DNA of 64,000 nt from Brachybacterium sp. Z12 (lineage in GTDB: Bacteria; Actinomycetota; Actinomycetes; Actinomycetales; Dermabacteraceae): contig NZ_CP060496.1 of NCBI RefSeq assembly GCF_014400405.1, positions 2,914,001 through 2,978,000 of the forward strand, written 5' to 3'. The position numbers were made by a program, and so were the translations under genes. This document shows, one piece after another, positions 21,525 through 30,554 of the stretch. The notes under the pieces were generated by a model. That model saw nothing but the letters and a program-made list of their open reading frames with translations, did no database searches and was not told the origin of the DNA. Numbering within the stretch: the first letter of the stretch is position 1; the number at the start of each line of letters is the position of its first letter.

Positions 21525-22514
21525 AGTCCCACCTGCCGTCGGCTGCGGATGAGGAGCACGAAGACGGGCACGCCGATCAGCGCGGTCATCACGCCCACCT
21601 GCACCTCGGCGGGTGGGGCGATCACCCGCCCGGCGGTGTCGGCCAGCAGGATCAGCACCGGCCCGCCCAGCAGGCACAGCGGCACGATGCGGCGGTAGTC
21701 CCCGCCGACGAGCAGCCGGGCCGCGTGTGGGACCACCAGGCCCAGGAAGCCGATGGGGCCGGCCAGCGCCACGGCCGCGCCGCACAGCAGGATGATCGCG
21801 ACCCCCAGCAGCACCCGGGCCCGGCCGACCTTCACGCCGAGGCCCACTGCGGCGTCGTCGCCGAGGGCGAGGGCGTTGAGCACGCCGGTGGCGAGCACGA
21901 TCACGACCGCTCCGATCGCCATCAGCACCCCGACCCCCGCGATATCGGTGAGGCTGCGGGCGCCGAGGGTGCCCACCTGCCAGAAGCGCAGCCGGTCCAG
22001 AGAGGAGTCGTCGACCATCACCAGGGCGTTGACCACGGAGCCGAGCCCGGCGGTCAGCGCGGCGCCGGCCAGGGCGAGCTTGACGGGGTGGCCCCCTCGC
22101 GCCCCAGCGAGGCGACCGTGTAGACGGCGACGGTCCCCAGCGCCGCCCCGAGCAGGGCGAGGACCATGAACTCGGCCACGCGGGAAGCATCGGCCAGATA
22201 CACCCGATCACCACCGCGGTGGTCGCCCCGGCGTTGATCCCGAGGATCCCGGGGTCGGCGAGCGGGTTGCGGCTCATGCCCTGCATCGCGGCGCCCGCCA
22301 CGGCCAGTGCCGCACCGACGGCGACCCCCGCGACGGTGCGCAGCAGGCGTGCGTGGATCACCGCGTGGTCCGCGAGGGTGCCGTCAGGGGAGCGCAGCGC
22401 CTCCACCACAGTGGTCGGGGAGACCGTGCGGGCCCCGACCATGAGGGAGAGCAGGCACGCGATCGCCAAGGCGAGGAGGCCGCCGGCGAGCGCGAGCGCG
22501 GTGGAGCGACGCAC
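21521..22514 (-). CDS. FecCD-family siderophore permease (FepD-like), frameshifted
   Basis: About 331 residues. HARLLRTVAGVAVGAALAVAG, AAMQGMSRNPLADPGILGIN, DDSSLDRLRFWQVGTLGAR, LGDDAAVGLGVKVG and GPIGFLGLVVPHAARLL mark it as the partner permease. Breaks at about 22198 (G run; corrected VVIGVYLADASRVAEFMV) and about 22092 (C run; corrected GREGATPVKLALAGAAL). The GTG start at 22514 is 9 bp after the binding-protein stop. Confidence 0.82.
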
Positions 22515-22523
22515 CGTGGGCGG

Positions 22524-23561
22524 TCAGCCGCGCACGCTCTGCGCGACCTCGACGACCGTGGGCACGAAGTGCTCCAGGGCCCAGGGCAGGCTGAGCGCGT
22601 TGGCGGCGGAGATCGACAGTGTGAGGTGATCGTCGTCGGTGAGCACGACGCCACCGGCGTCGACGGCGGGGATCTGGGCGAACAGCGGGTCCGCCTGGAA
22701 GTCGTCGATGGAGCTGCCGGGCGCGGCCCAGGTGTAGAAGAGGTCGGAGTCCAGCTCGTCGGCCCGCTCCGAGGACCACTCGAGGTAGAAGTTCTCGGCG
22801 TCCTCGGTGTTCTCCGTGACCACCTCGGCCTGGGTCATGCCGAGCGCGGTGAAGAACCGGGGGCGGGTGTCCTCGCCGACGTACAGGGCGATGGAGCTGT
22901 CCGCCAGGCCGAGGGTGCCGGCGATGAACGTGGCGCCGGCGACGGCGGGGTTCTCCTCGCCGACGGCGGCGAGGTCCGCGCTGATCTGCTCGGCGAGGGT
23001 CGCCGCCTCCTCGGAGCGTCCGGTGGCGGCACCGACGGCGGCCAGGGTGTCCTCCCAGGAGGCGGTGTAGTTCGGGGCCAGCGGGCCGATCGTCGGGGCG
23101 ATCCGGGTCAGCTGGTCGTACTCCTCCTGGGTGACGCCGGAGTAGGCGGCGATGATGAGATCCGGGGTCAGCGCCGCGATCTCGTCGTAGTTGATGCCGT
23201 CGGACTCGTCGTACTGGGTGGGCGCGCCGTCGGTGTCCCAGCCGGCGCCGAGCTCCTCGAGCTTCGTGTCGATCCAGTCGGTCGAGCCGTTGCCGTTGCC
23301 GCCCCAGGTCACCGTCGGCATCCCGATCGGCACCAGGCCGAGGGCGAGCATCGTGTCGGCATTGACCCAGGAGACGGTCGCGATGCGGACGGGCTCCGCC
23401 TCGATCACGGTCTCGCCGTAGAAGTGGGTGACGGCGGCGTAGTGATCCCCGGCCGCGCCGCCCCCGTCGGCACCGCCGTCGCCGGCGCTCCCGGAGCAGG
23501 AGGCCAGGGCCGGGGCGGCGAGCACGGACAGCGCGACGAGCGTGCGGCGGGAGAGGTTCAC
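22524..23561 (-). CDS. Iron-siderophore substrate-binding lipoprotein
   Basis: Intact 345-residue lipoprotein and first gene of the siderophore uptake operon. A signal peptide RRTLVALSVLAAPALASC has a lipobox (ALASC). The mature domain has EPVRIATVSWVNADTMLALG, the helical backbone and DLIIAAYSGVTQEEYDQLTRIAPT typical of class III (FepB/FhuD) binding proteins. GTG at 23561 is preceded by GGAGG at a 6-nt distance. The iron box at 23601-23619 lies 40 bp upstream, so iron-dependent repression of the whole operon is expected. The ligand siderophore cannot be told. Confidence 0.88.
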   Translation of the reverse strand: MNLSRRTLVALSVLAAPALASCSGSAGDGGADGGGAAGDHYAAVTHFYGETVIEAEPVRIATVSWVNADTMLALGLVPIGMPTVTWGGNGNGSTDWIDTKLEELGAGWDTDGAPTQYDESDGINYDEIAALTPDLIIAAYSGVTQEEYDQLTRIAPTIGPLAPNYTASWEDTLAAVGAATGRSEEAATLAEQISADLAAVGEENPAVAGATFIAGTLGLADSSIALYVGEDTRPRFFTALGMTQAEVVTENTEDAENFYLEWSSERADELDSDLFYTWAAPGSSIDDFQADPLFAQIPAVDAGGVVLTDDDHLTLSISAANALSLPWALEHFVPTVVEVAQSVRG

Positions 23562-23600
23562 AGCGGGTCCTCCAGGATCGAGGCCACCGAGGATCGGTGG

Positions 23601-23619
23601 TTAGGCGAGCCTGACCTTA
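23601..23619 (-). promoter_or_regulatory. DtxR/IdeR-type iron box
   Basis: On the minus strand TAAGGTCAGGCTCGCCTAA matches 15 of 19 positions of the DtxR/IdeR consensus TTAGGTTAGGCTAACCTAA. It lies 40-58 bp upstream of the siderophore binding-protein start, where it would block the promoter. Match counted by eye. Confidence 0.75.
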
Positions 23620-23758
23620 TTCCGCGACGCCGGTGGTGCGCAATTGTCGTCCAGGACGAGATCCTCCCCAGCACCGCGCTCAGGCACGACAGAAGGGCAG
23701 GAAAGCGACCCAGATCACCCTCGGATCGCCCAGAATCACCCGGAATCACCCCAGAGGC

Positions 23759-23787
23759 CCCGGACCGGCCCTCGCGGCCGGTCCGGG
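23759..23787 (-). terminator. Terminator hairpin of the sugar-importer operon
   Basis: A perfect 12-bp stem CCCGGACCGGCC/GGCCGGTCCGGG with a 5-nt loop, seven bases beyond the stop of the binding-protein gene (23794). No long T-run follows. Confidence 0.6.
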
Positions 23788-23793
23788 AGCAGC

Positions 23794-25402
23794 TCACTTC
23801 CGGCGGTCGTAGGCCGCCTGCTGGATCTCGAGGAATTCCGTGAGTCCGATGTTCTCGAGCGTCTCGACGAAGCTGTCCCACTCCGACAGCGGCAGCTGGC
23901 CGGTGATGAAGCCGCTGCGGGACTCGTCGAGGTACTTGCCGATCTCCGCGCCGACGGTGCCGAGCACGTCGGATTCCTCGGGCGTGAAGGTGAACGCGGA
24001 CCAGACCTCCTTGAGCGCGTAGGGCTCCATCGCCTTCGAGCTCTCGACCGCCTGCGGCGAGCTCTCGACCCCGCCGAACCACCGCTCGGTCACCCATCCC
24101 GGGTAGCTGCCTCCCATGAAGATCGAGTGGGGCTTGAGCCCGTCGTCGACGGACTGGCCCTCGGTGATCTCCGGCAGCAGGCGGTACTCGCCGTCGACCT
24201 CCTCCCAGCTGTCCCCCTCGTTGCCCAGGAAGAACTGGCGTGCTCCCTCCTCGCTGTACCAGTAGTCCATCCAGCGGGCCAGGGCGACCGGGTGCTCGCA
24301 GCGGTCGGTCATCACGAAGTGGCCGATCGAGGCGAGCTCAGAGCGCACCGCGTGCCAGACCGGCGTCTCCCCGCTTCCCGGGTCAGCGGCGGGACGACCA
24401 CGTAGTTCTCGCCCTCCTCCCCGAAGTAGCCGGCAGGTGCCGCGGTGGAGCAGGCGGAGATGATGCCCTGGCTGCCCTGGGCGGTGAAGGTGGCACGGTC
24501 CGAGGAGAAGATCTCCGCCGGGATCAGGCCCTTGCTGTACAGGCGGCTCAGGTACTCCATCATGTCGCGGTAGCCGTCGGAGACCGGGAAGTAGCGGATC
24601 GCCCCGGTGTCCGGGTCGAGGTCGATCTGCCCCGCCGCCGTGCCCTGGTTGGCCACGCCGAACGCTCCGTAGAGAGTCGGGTAGGTCTCCCCGAGGTTCA
24701 CGGGATCGGTGAGCCCGATGGCGCCGTCCACCGTGTTGACGGCCTCCTCCAGGTAGGCCTCGAACTCCTCGGTGGTCTGCGGCACCGCCATCCCGAAGCG
24801 GTCCAGCCAGTCCTGGCGGGCCCAGAGCTTGAACATGTAGCGCAGGCCCAGCGAGTTCGGGTCGTAGACCTGGGGGTGGAGTAGATGTTGCCGTCGGGGA
24901 AGGTCAGGCCCTCCCTGATCTGGGGGCTCTCCTCCATGAGGGCGGTGAGGTTCGGCATGTAGTCCGCCAGCAGGTCGTTCAGCGCGATGAAGGTGCCGCG
25001 CTCGCCGTAGGTCGCGATGTCGCCGGTGCCGACGCCGTTGCGGTAGAAGGCGCTGGGATAGTCACCGCTGGTCAGGGCGAGATTCCGTCGCTCGGCCGTC
25101 CCATCCTGCGGGACCAGGCCGAAATCGATGTGGACGTTCGTGAGCTCCTCGGTCGCCTTGATCGAGGTGACCTCGTTCCAGTCCTCGGCGGTGGTGGAGG
25201 GGCGTGCGCTGAGGAAGTCGATCGTGATCTTCTCGTCGGCGATCGGCATGCCCTCGGCGTTGATGTTGTCGTCGAGGTTCTCGATCTTGTCGAGGGTTTC
25301 GGAGTCCTCCCCGCCGGCACCGCACGAGGTGAGAGCGGCGGTTGTGGCGAGGGCGGCCCCGGTGGCCAGGGCGGTGCGACGGGTGAAGGGTCGGAGGGTC
25401 AT
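23794..25402 (-). CDS. Extracellular sugar-binding lipoprotein (LplA-like), two frameshifts
   Basis: Solute-binding lipoprotein of about 536 residues for a complex-carbohydrate ABC importer. The signal peptide RRTALATGAALATTAALTSC has lipobox (ALTSC). NRNLALTSGDYPS-like text (ERRNLALTSGDYPSAFYRNG), LNDLLADYMPNLTALME, KLWARQDWLDRFGMAVPQTT and RWMDYWYSEEGARQFFLGNEG match LplA/family-1 binding proteins of Gram-positive bacteria. Breaks at about 24880 and about 24383. Its ATG overlaps the YesL stop by 4 bp. No ATPase is encoded in the operon; such importers usually borrow a shared MsmK-type ATPase (family knowledge). Confidence 0.82.
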
Positions 25403-26043
25403 GCTGAGGGGTTCCTTTCAGGGGTGGGACTGGGACAGATCTGGGGGACGGTCCGGTGCAGGCACCAGGCCGAGGCGGCGAGGGGGACGCTGACACCGCA
25501 CACGGGCAGCAGCCCGGGCACGCCGGCGGCGATCAGCAGGAGCGGCCAGGCGATCACCGCGACGAGCAGGGCGAGCGTCAGCAGCGGTCGCATGACGCCG
25601 ACCGCGAGCGCGGCGGTGAAGACCGTGGCCAGGCGCGGTGCGGGGCCGTCGTCGTCCTGCCCGGCGATCCAGAGCAGGTGCGGCATCAGCACGATCATCA
25701 GGAGCAGTCCGAGCAGCGCCGGGCCCTGCGTGAGGGCGGCCGGGATGGGCGGCAGCGTGCGGGAGAGCCACCAGCTGGACAGCAGCGCCCCGCACAGGGC
25801 GAGGGCCAGCAGCGTGGTGGCGTTGGCGATCATCCATCCGCGCTTCCAACGTCGCCACATGGTGCGGCCGACGGGCAGGTCCGTCTCGCCCTGCATCCAG
25901 CGCCGGGACACGTCGTGCGCGGCGAGGGTGGCGGGGCCGATCCCGAGGACGATGCCGCCGGCCGCGGTGAGCGCGAGCCAGCAGGCGTTCAACCACACCA
26001 GTCGCACCACCCACTGCAGGACGCCGTCCAGACGCGTGATCAT
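25399..26043 (-). CDS. YesL-family (DUF624) membrane protein
   Basis: Intact 214-residue protein with four to five hydrophobic helices (VVRLVWLNACWLALTAAGGI, ATTLLALALCGALLSSWWL, ALLGLLLMIVLMPHLLW, PLLTLALLVAVIAWPLLLIA). It resembles YesL/DUF624 proteins, which are found next to LplABC-type importers of plant or complex polysaccharides. The motif GPATLAAHDVSRRWMQGE fits that family. It sits between the permease (gap 7 bp) and the binding protein (4-bp overlap). The biochemical role of the family is unknown. Confidence 0.75.
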   Translation of the reverse strand: MITRLDGVLQWVVRLVWLNACWLALTAAGGIVLGIGPATLAAHDVSRRWMQGETDLPVGRTMWRRWKRGWMIANATTLLALALCGALLSSWWLSRTLPPIPAALTQGPALLGLLLMIVLMPHLLWIAGQDDDGPAPRLATVFTAALAVGVMRPLLTLALLVAVIAWPLLLIAAGVPGLLPVCGVSVPLAASAWCLHRTVPQICPSPTPERNPSA

Positions 26044-26050
26044 CGGGGGC

Positions 26051-26998
26051 TCACCCCTTGACCGATCCGATGAGCACGCCCTGGGTGAAGAAGCGCTGCA
26101 GGAAGGGGTAGACGATCAGCAGCGGGAGCGAGGCGACGATCATCGTGGCGTACTTGATCAGCGAGGCCAGGCGCTGCTGCTCGATGAGCGAGCCAGCCTC
26201 CCCGGCTCCGCTCTGCGAGGTCTCCTGGGAGACCACCAGCAGTTCACGCAGCACCAGCTGGAGGGTGTACTTGTCCCGGTCCGAGAGGTAGATGAGGGCT
26301 CTGAAGTATTCGTTCCACAGGCCGACGCCGTGGAACAGGGCGAGGGTCGCGATGATCGGTGCGGACAGCGGGATCGCGATGCGCAGGAAGATCTGGATGT
26401 CGCCGGCCCCGTCGACGGTCGCCGCCTCGGCCAGCTCCTCGGGGACGCTCTGGGTGAAGAACGCGCGGCCGACGAGCACCGACCAGGCGCCGGCGGCGCC
26501 GGGGACCACCACGGCCCAGATCGTGTCGAGCATCCCCAGATCCTTGACCACCAGGTAGGTGGGGATGAGGCCGCCGGAGAACAGCATCGTGAACAGGATG
26601 TACCAGGTCACGGCGGTGCGGCCGGCCATATTCCGCCGCGAGAGCGCGTAGGCGCATGGCAGCACGAGCAGCAGGTGCAGGGCGACTCCCACCAGCGTGT
26701 AGACGACGGTGTTGCGGTACCCGACCCAGATGGATCCCTGGGCGAACACCCTCGCGTAGCCGTCCAGGTTCAGGTCGACGGGCCAGAGCCACACCCGGCC
26801 GGTCTCGACCGCGTGCGGGTCGCTGACGGAGGCGATGAGGACGAACCAGAGCGGGTATCCGATCACGAGGACGACCACGATCAGGAAGGCTGTGTTGAGC
26901 CGGTCGAACCAGCGGTCATCGTGCGAGGTGAGACGGCTGTGACGGCGGCTGCGGCGCACGGTGTCGGAGGCGGAGGAGGCGGAGGTGGAGGAGGTCAT
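26051..26998 (-). CDS. Carbohydrate ABC transporter permease (LplC/YtcP-like)
   Basis: Intact 315-residue MalG-type permease with six helices. The inner-membrane EAA loop reads EELAEAATVDGAGDIQIFLR and interacts with the ATPase. FLIVVVLVIGYPLWFVLIAS and the C-terminal FLQRFFTQGVLIGSVKG end (family hallmark QGxxxGSVKG) are typical of LplC/YtcP. It follows the LplB-like gene by 4 bp. Imports oligosaccharide with partner 27003-27995. Confidence 0.88.
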   Translation of the reverse strand: MTSSTSASSASDTVRRSRRHSRLTSHDDRWFDRLNTAFLIVVVLVIGYPLWFVLIASVSDPHAVETGRVWLWPVDLNLDGYARVFAQGSIWVGYRNTVVYTLVGVALHLLLVLPCAYALSRRNMAGRTAVTWYILFTMLFSGGLIPTYLVVKDLGMLDTIWAVVVPGAAGAWSVLVGRAFFTQSVPEELAEAATVDGAGDIQIFLRIAIPLSAPIIATLALFHGVGLWNEYFRALIYLSDRDKYTLQLVLRELLVVSQETSQSGAGEAGSLIEQQRLASLIKYATMIVASLPLLIVYPFLQRFFTQGVLIGSVKG

Positions 26999-27002
26999 GA
27001 GC

Positions 27003-27995
27003 TCACCACAGGCTGTTCTCTGAGTACCGGCGGGCGAGCTGATTGACGCCGACCAGCAGGATGATGTTGATGACGGAGTCGAAGAGACCGACCGCTGCTG
27101 CGTAGCTGTACTGGCCCTCGAGCAGCCCGGTCTCGTAGACGAAGGTCTGGATGATGTCCGAGGCTTCGGCGTTGAGCGAGTTGTTCATCAGCAGCGCCTT
27201 CTCGAAGCCGACCGCCATGAAGCTGCCGAAGTCGAGGATCAGCAGGATCACGACGGTGGGCATGATCGCCGGGATGTTGACGTGCCGGATCCTCTGCAGG
27301 CGGTTCGCACCGTCGACCTGGGCGGCCTGGTGGAGCTCGGGGTTAACCCCGGCCAGCGCCGCGAGGTAGATGATCGTGCTCCAGCCCAGCGACTGCCAGA
27401 CGCCGGACCACACGTACAGGTGTCGGAACCAGCCCGGATCCTGCATGAACTGGATGGGCTCGAGGCCGATCAGCTCGATGACGTGGTTGATCAGTCCGGT
27501 GCGCGGGTCCATGAAGGCGAACAGCATGCCCACGACGACCACGAGCGACACGAAGTGGGGCGCGTAGGTCAGGGTCTGGGCGAAGCGCTTGAAGACGTGG
27601 TTCTTCACCTCGTTCAGCGCGAGGGCCAGGATGATCGGCAGCGGGAAGAGGAGCAGCTGGTAGAGGCTCAGGACCAGCGTGTTCCGCAGCAGGCGCCAGA
27701 AGTAGTAGGAGTCGAAGAAGCGCTCGAAGTGCTCGAAGCCGACCCAGCTGCTGCCCCAGATGCCGTCGGAGGCGATGAAGTCGCGGAACGCGATCTGCGC
27801 GCCGTACATCGGGACGTAGTTGAAGATCAGGAAGAAGAGCACGGCGGGCGCGACGAGCACGTAAAGCTGCCAGCTGCCGCGCAGCGCGCGCTTGGCCCGG
27901 CGGCGTCGCGACGCGGCGCGCACGGGCGTCCGATCTCCGATGGGCGGCGATTCGGGCGCGGCGCCGGGGGCGGAGACCGCCGGTGGCGCGGTCAT
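27003..27995 (-). CDS. Carbohydrate ABC transporter permease (LplB-like)
   Basis: 330 residues, MalF-type, first gene of the importer operon. After a basic, proline-rich N-terminus come LYVLVAPAVLFFLIFNYVPMYG, LEHF-like GFEHFERFFDSYYFW, the EAA-like PELHQAAQVDGANRLQRIRH loop and the SLW C-terminus (RYSENSLW) typical of LplB. The ATG at 27995 has no close ribosome site. A GTG at 28012 with AGGAGG upstream would be better placed, but reads into a stop after six codons unless one C is missing; the true start may be 28012. Confidence 0.85.
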   Translation of the reverse strand: MTAPPAVSAPGAAPESPPIGDRTPVRAASRRRRAKRALRGSWQLYVLVAPAVLFFLIFNYVPMYGAQIAFRDFIASDGIWGSSWVGFEHFERFFDSYYFWRLLRNTLVLSLYQLLLFPLPIILALALNEVKNHVFKRFAQTLTYAPHFVSLVVVVGMLFAFMDPRTGLINHVIELIGLEPIQFMQDPGWFRHLYVWSGVWQSLGWSTIIYLAALAGVNPELHQAAQVDGANRLQRIRHVNIPAIMPTVVILLILDFGSFMAVGFEKALLMNNSLNAEASDIIQTFVYETGLLEGQYSYAAAVGLFDSVINIILLVGVNQLARRYSENSLW

Positions 27996-28075
27996 CGGGC
28001 GGGGCCTGTCACGGTGCTACCTCCTGCTCGGCGCTCGGTCTGCGAGCGCACGCTTCTGTGGCTGACAGCAGGTGA

Positions 28076-28089
28076 TGTGAGCGCTCCCA
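28076..28089. promoter_or_regulatory. LacI-family operator upstream of the sugar importer
   Basis: TGTGAGCGCTCCCA, near-palindromic around a central CG, like the TGGGAGCGCTCCCA sites of actinobacterial LacI-type sugar regulators. It lies 65-80 bp upstream of the operon start, within the 415-bp gap 28013-28427. The regulator gene is not in the window. Confidence 0.6.
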
Positions 28090-28158
28090 CGGTGCGACGG
28101 CATGAGGCGCGAAGTGTTCTCACGTGATGACCCCGGGGGCGTGCGTGGAGAGCACGCA

Positions 28159-28178
28159 CTGCCCCGCGTTCGGGGCAG
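28159..28178. other. Hairpin in the importer leader region
   Basis: CTGCCCCG and CGGGGCAG form an 8-bp stem with a CGTT loop. It lies between the jetB stop and the importer start, and could act in the 5' leader or as a weak terminator. Function not known. Confidence 0.35.
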
Positions 28179-28241
28179 GCGCGTCTCTTTGACCTGCTGC
28201 AACAGTTATTCCACGGCACGGTCGGCACGACAAGAGGGTTT

Positions 28242-28260
28242 TATGAAATGGCCTTTCATA
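28242..28260. promoter_or_regulatory. AT-rich palindrome downstream of jetB
   Basis: TATGAAA-TGGCC-TTTCATA, a 7-bp inverted repeat with 5-nt centre in the most AT-rich stretch of the region. The layout suits a dimeric repressor site near the importer promoter. A possible -35/-10 pair on the minus strand (TTGTCG, 18 bp, ATAACT) lies just beyond it at about 28205-28234. Inference only. Confidence 0.35.
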
Positions 28261-28427
28261 TACACCCGATGTTCATCGTCGACCCGGCTCGCGGGAACGC
28301 CGGGGCCCTGCTCCGGGCACGACGGAACGGGCGTCGATCGCAGGCTCGACGGCCGTATCGACACCGGGAAGCAGGTCAGCGCAGCGGATCAGCAGGACCG
28401 CTGCGACACGCCCGACCGACCGACGGG

Positions 28428-29115
28428 TCAGCCCTCGGTGTCGGCGTCGCCATTCGCAGAGTCCTGCGCAGGGTCGTCCTGCGGGTCCTCGAGACCGCTC
28501 ACCCCGGCCTCGCGGTAGAGCGCGATGAATTCCCGTGCGGTGTCGGGGCCGATCATCAGTCGCAGCACCGGGGAGACCTCGAAGTCGTCGCCCTGCTCGT
28601 CCAGCAGTCCGGCGCGCTGGATCTTCGCGATCGAGGCGCGGACCTCCTTGGCGAAGCCGGCCTCGTCGGTCGAGGTGGTGCGCCGATAGGCGGCCAGCGC
28701 CTGCCAGCTCCGCCTCGGAGACCACGGTGCGCTGCCCCCGCGAGGACTGGGTCAGCAGCATCTGCCGCAGGACCAGCATCAGCACTGAGTCCAGGCGGTT
28801 CATGCCGGTCAGGCGGCGCAGCAGCTTGGGGGCGTCGGGGTCCTCCTCGCTCTGGCGCACGAAGGCGACCTGGGCGTCGTCATCGACGATCAGCTCGAGG
28901 AAGAGATCCGCGAGTCGGGCTTCGAGCGCGGCGCGGTCACGCAGCAGCTGCGCGTACCGGGCGCCGTCGCGGCGCCCGTCGAGGAAGGGGCCCTGCAGCA
29001 GATGCACGAGCACCCGCCGGGACTCGTCGACGAGGGCCGTGCCGGGGACGGACGGGGCATCGCCCTCGACGAGATCGGTGCCGGCAGGGTCGGTGCGGGA
29101 CGCGGAAGTGCTCAC
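28428..29115 (-). CDS. jetB: JetB (DUF4194), kite subunit of Wadjet, frameshifted
   Basis: About 228 residues after removing one extra G at about 28703 (corrected EAELQALAAYRRTTSTDEAG). The diagnostic DUF4194 features are VLVHLLQGPFLDGRRD near residue 38, RAALEARLADLFLELIVDDD, VAFVRQSEEDPDAPKLLRR and MNRLDSVLMLVLRQMLL, then the winged-helix part and GPDTAREFIALYREAG near the end. In Wadjet, JetB is the MukE/MksE-like subunit that bridges JetA and JetC. The GTG start at 29115 has no Shine-Dalgarno sequence but has TAAGGT 8 nt upstream. Normally jetB sits directly between jetA and jetC; here it is 1.8 kb from jetA and 25.7 kb from jetC. Confidence 0.85.
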
Positions 29116-29123
29116 GAGCCCTT

Positions 29124-29129
29124 ACCTTA
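29124..29129 (-). promoter_or_regulatory. Putative -10 element of jetB (leaderless type)
   Basis: On the minus strand TAAGGT lies 8 nt before the GTG start of jetB, fitting the TANNNT -10 pattern with transcription beginning at the start codon. Confidence 0.4.
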
Positions 29130-29279
29130 CCGGCGGTCAGAAGCGCGAACGAGCCCGCTGCGGAGTGAACAGATGCCTCGAAATGACCCCACGGAGGCCA
29201 CGAGTCTGATGCAATCGCCGTATACGGAGGAAGACCTTCATGCGTACCGTGTGGAGGAATCGACCGCTAGGAGCCGACC

Positions 29280-30431
29280 ATGGAACTGTCCACACCCGTC
29301 CTCATCGGGATCGCCCTGCTGGTGCTCATCGTCCTCATCGTCCTGATCGTCCTGGGAGTGATGGCCTCGAAGCGCAAGAAGGCCCGGCAGCAGGAAGCGG
29401 ACCGTCAGCGGGCCGCCGAGCTCCGCGACGAGGCGAAGCAGCAGGAGCAGGCCGTGCAGGAGCGCGACTTGAAGGCACGCGAGACCGAGCTCGAGGCCGA
29501 CCGTGCCCGCCTGGACGCCGAACGGAAGGTCAAGCAGGCCGAGCAGGATCAGATCGTGGCCGAGCGTCGCCGCGCCGAAGCCCAGGAGCAGCGCGCTGTC
29601 GTGGACGAGGAGCGCAGCAGCGTGGACGAGCGGCTCGCCGAGGCGGACCGCCTCGATCCGGATGCCTCCGCACACGGCGCCCCCGGCCGTTCGGGTGATC
29701 ACACGCCCGACGCGGGTGGCCGCCGGCGCGATGATGCCGGCGCTCGCGAGGCTCGGCACGACGGACGTCACAGCGACCACGGCGACCACGGCTCCGAGGG
29801 ATCCCGTGACCGCGCGGGCGACCACGGGAACCGCGCCGACAACGACCGCACCGATCGCGACGGCACCGGTCATGACGGTCTCGGTCGCGATGGCGCCGGT
29901 GGTGACGACCTCGGTCGCGACCGCACGGGCCGCACCGGCGAGGAGAGCCACACCGGCCTGGATGGCCGTGCCGATCACCACGGCCCCGGCGCCGAGGGCG
30001 GCGACGATCTCGGCACGGGTCGCGGCCGTCGGGCCGCGCGGCCCGTGGACGGAGAGCCGCTGATCGGTGACGGCCCGGACCGCACCCCGGGCGCCTCGAC
30101 GGAGGCCACGGGCGGGCCCGCCGGACAGCAGGGCGCCCCGCAGCAGGCCGACCCGTCGCTCGAGCAGCAGACACCGCCCGCTGAGCAGCAGTTCGGGAAC
30201 CCGCCGGTGCACGAAGGCCGCCAGACCCCTCCGGCCGAGCAGCAGTTCGGCCGGCCGGAACAGACCGGGCATGAGCAGCCCCGCCACGGGCGGACCGGGC
30301 ACGACCAGATCGGCGATGAGCAGATCGGGGACGACCAGATCCGCGACGAGCAGATCGGCGAGCACGAGGGCGAGCTGCCGCCGGAGACGCCGGAGTTCCG
30401 CGACCCGCAGGGCGGTTCGCACCGCGCCTGA
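29280..30431 (+). CDS. Single-pass membrane protein with coiled coil and repetitive acidic tail
   Basis: Intact 383-residue protein, function not recognised. One N-terminal helix (VLIGIALLVLIVLIVLIVLGVM, residues 7-28) is followed by a strongly charged coiled coil (KRKKARQQEADRQRAAELRD to about residue 125), then a low-complexity region rich in D, G, H and R. There are two copies of TPPAEQQFG and a run of DQIGDEQIG-like units near the C-terminus. The ATG at 29280 follows AGGAG. It lies on the opposite strand between jetB and jetA, diverging from jetB with about 160 bp between starts. A cytosolic coiled coil on a membrane anchor could scaffold something, but nothing ties it to Wadjet except position. 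Confidence 0.65.
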   Translation: MELSTPVLIGIALLVLIVLIVLIVLGVMASKRKKARQQEADRQRAAELRDEAKQQEQAVQERDLKARETELEADRARLDAERKVKQAEQDQIVAERRRAEAQEQRAVVDEERSSVDERLAEADRLDPDASAHGAPGRSGDHTPDAGGRRRDDAGAREARHDGRHSDHGDHGSEGSRDRAGDHGNRADNDRTDRDGTGHDGLGRDGAGGDDLGRDRTGRTGEESHTGLDGRADHHGPGAEGGDDLGTGRGRRAARPVDGEPLIGDGPDRTPGASTEATGGPAGQQGAPQQADPSLEQQTPPAEQQFGNPPVHEGRQTPPAEQQFGRPEQTGHEQPRHGRTGHDQIGDEQIGDDQIRDEQIGEHEGELPPETPEFRDPQGGSHRA

Positions 30432-30554
30432 CTGAGCGGCACGACACCGAGAGCTCCCCTGGCGGGGACGCTCCGCGGTGAGGGCGGCGCGGGGACCTCA
30501 GGACGAGGCCCCCGCGCCGCCCCCTCTCGTGCCGACCGTGCCACACTGGCGGCC

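Noticed and set aside
2729-28427. Calling the 25.7-kb block between jetC and jetB a genomic island or prophage
   Set aside because: I see no integrase, transposase, tRNA end or direct repeats at the edges, and base composition looks like the rest; only the split of jet genes suggests insertion.
29700-30420. Repetitive GAT/GACC-rich tract as a CRISPR-like or DNA repeat array
   Set aside because: It is coding low-complexity sequence with irregular units and no constant spacers.
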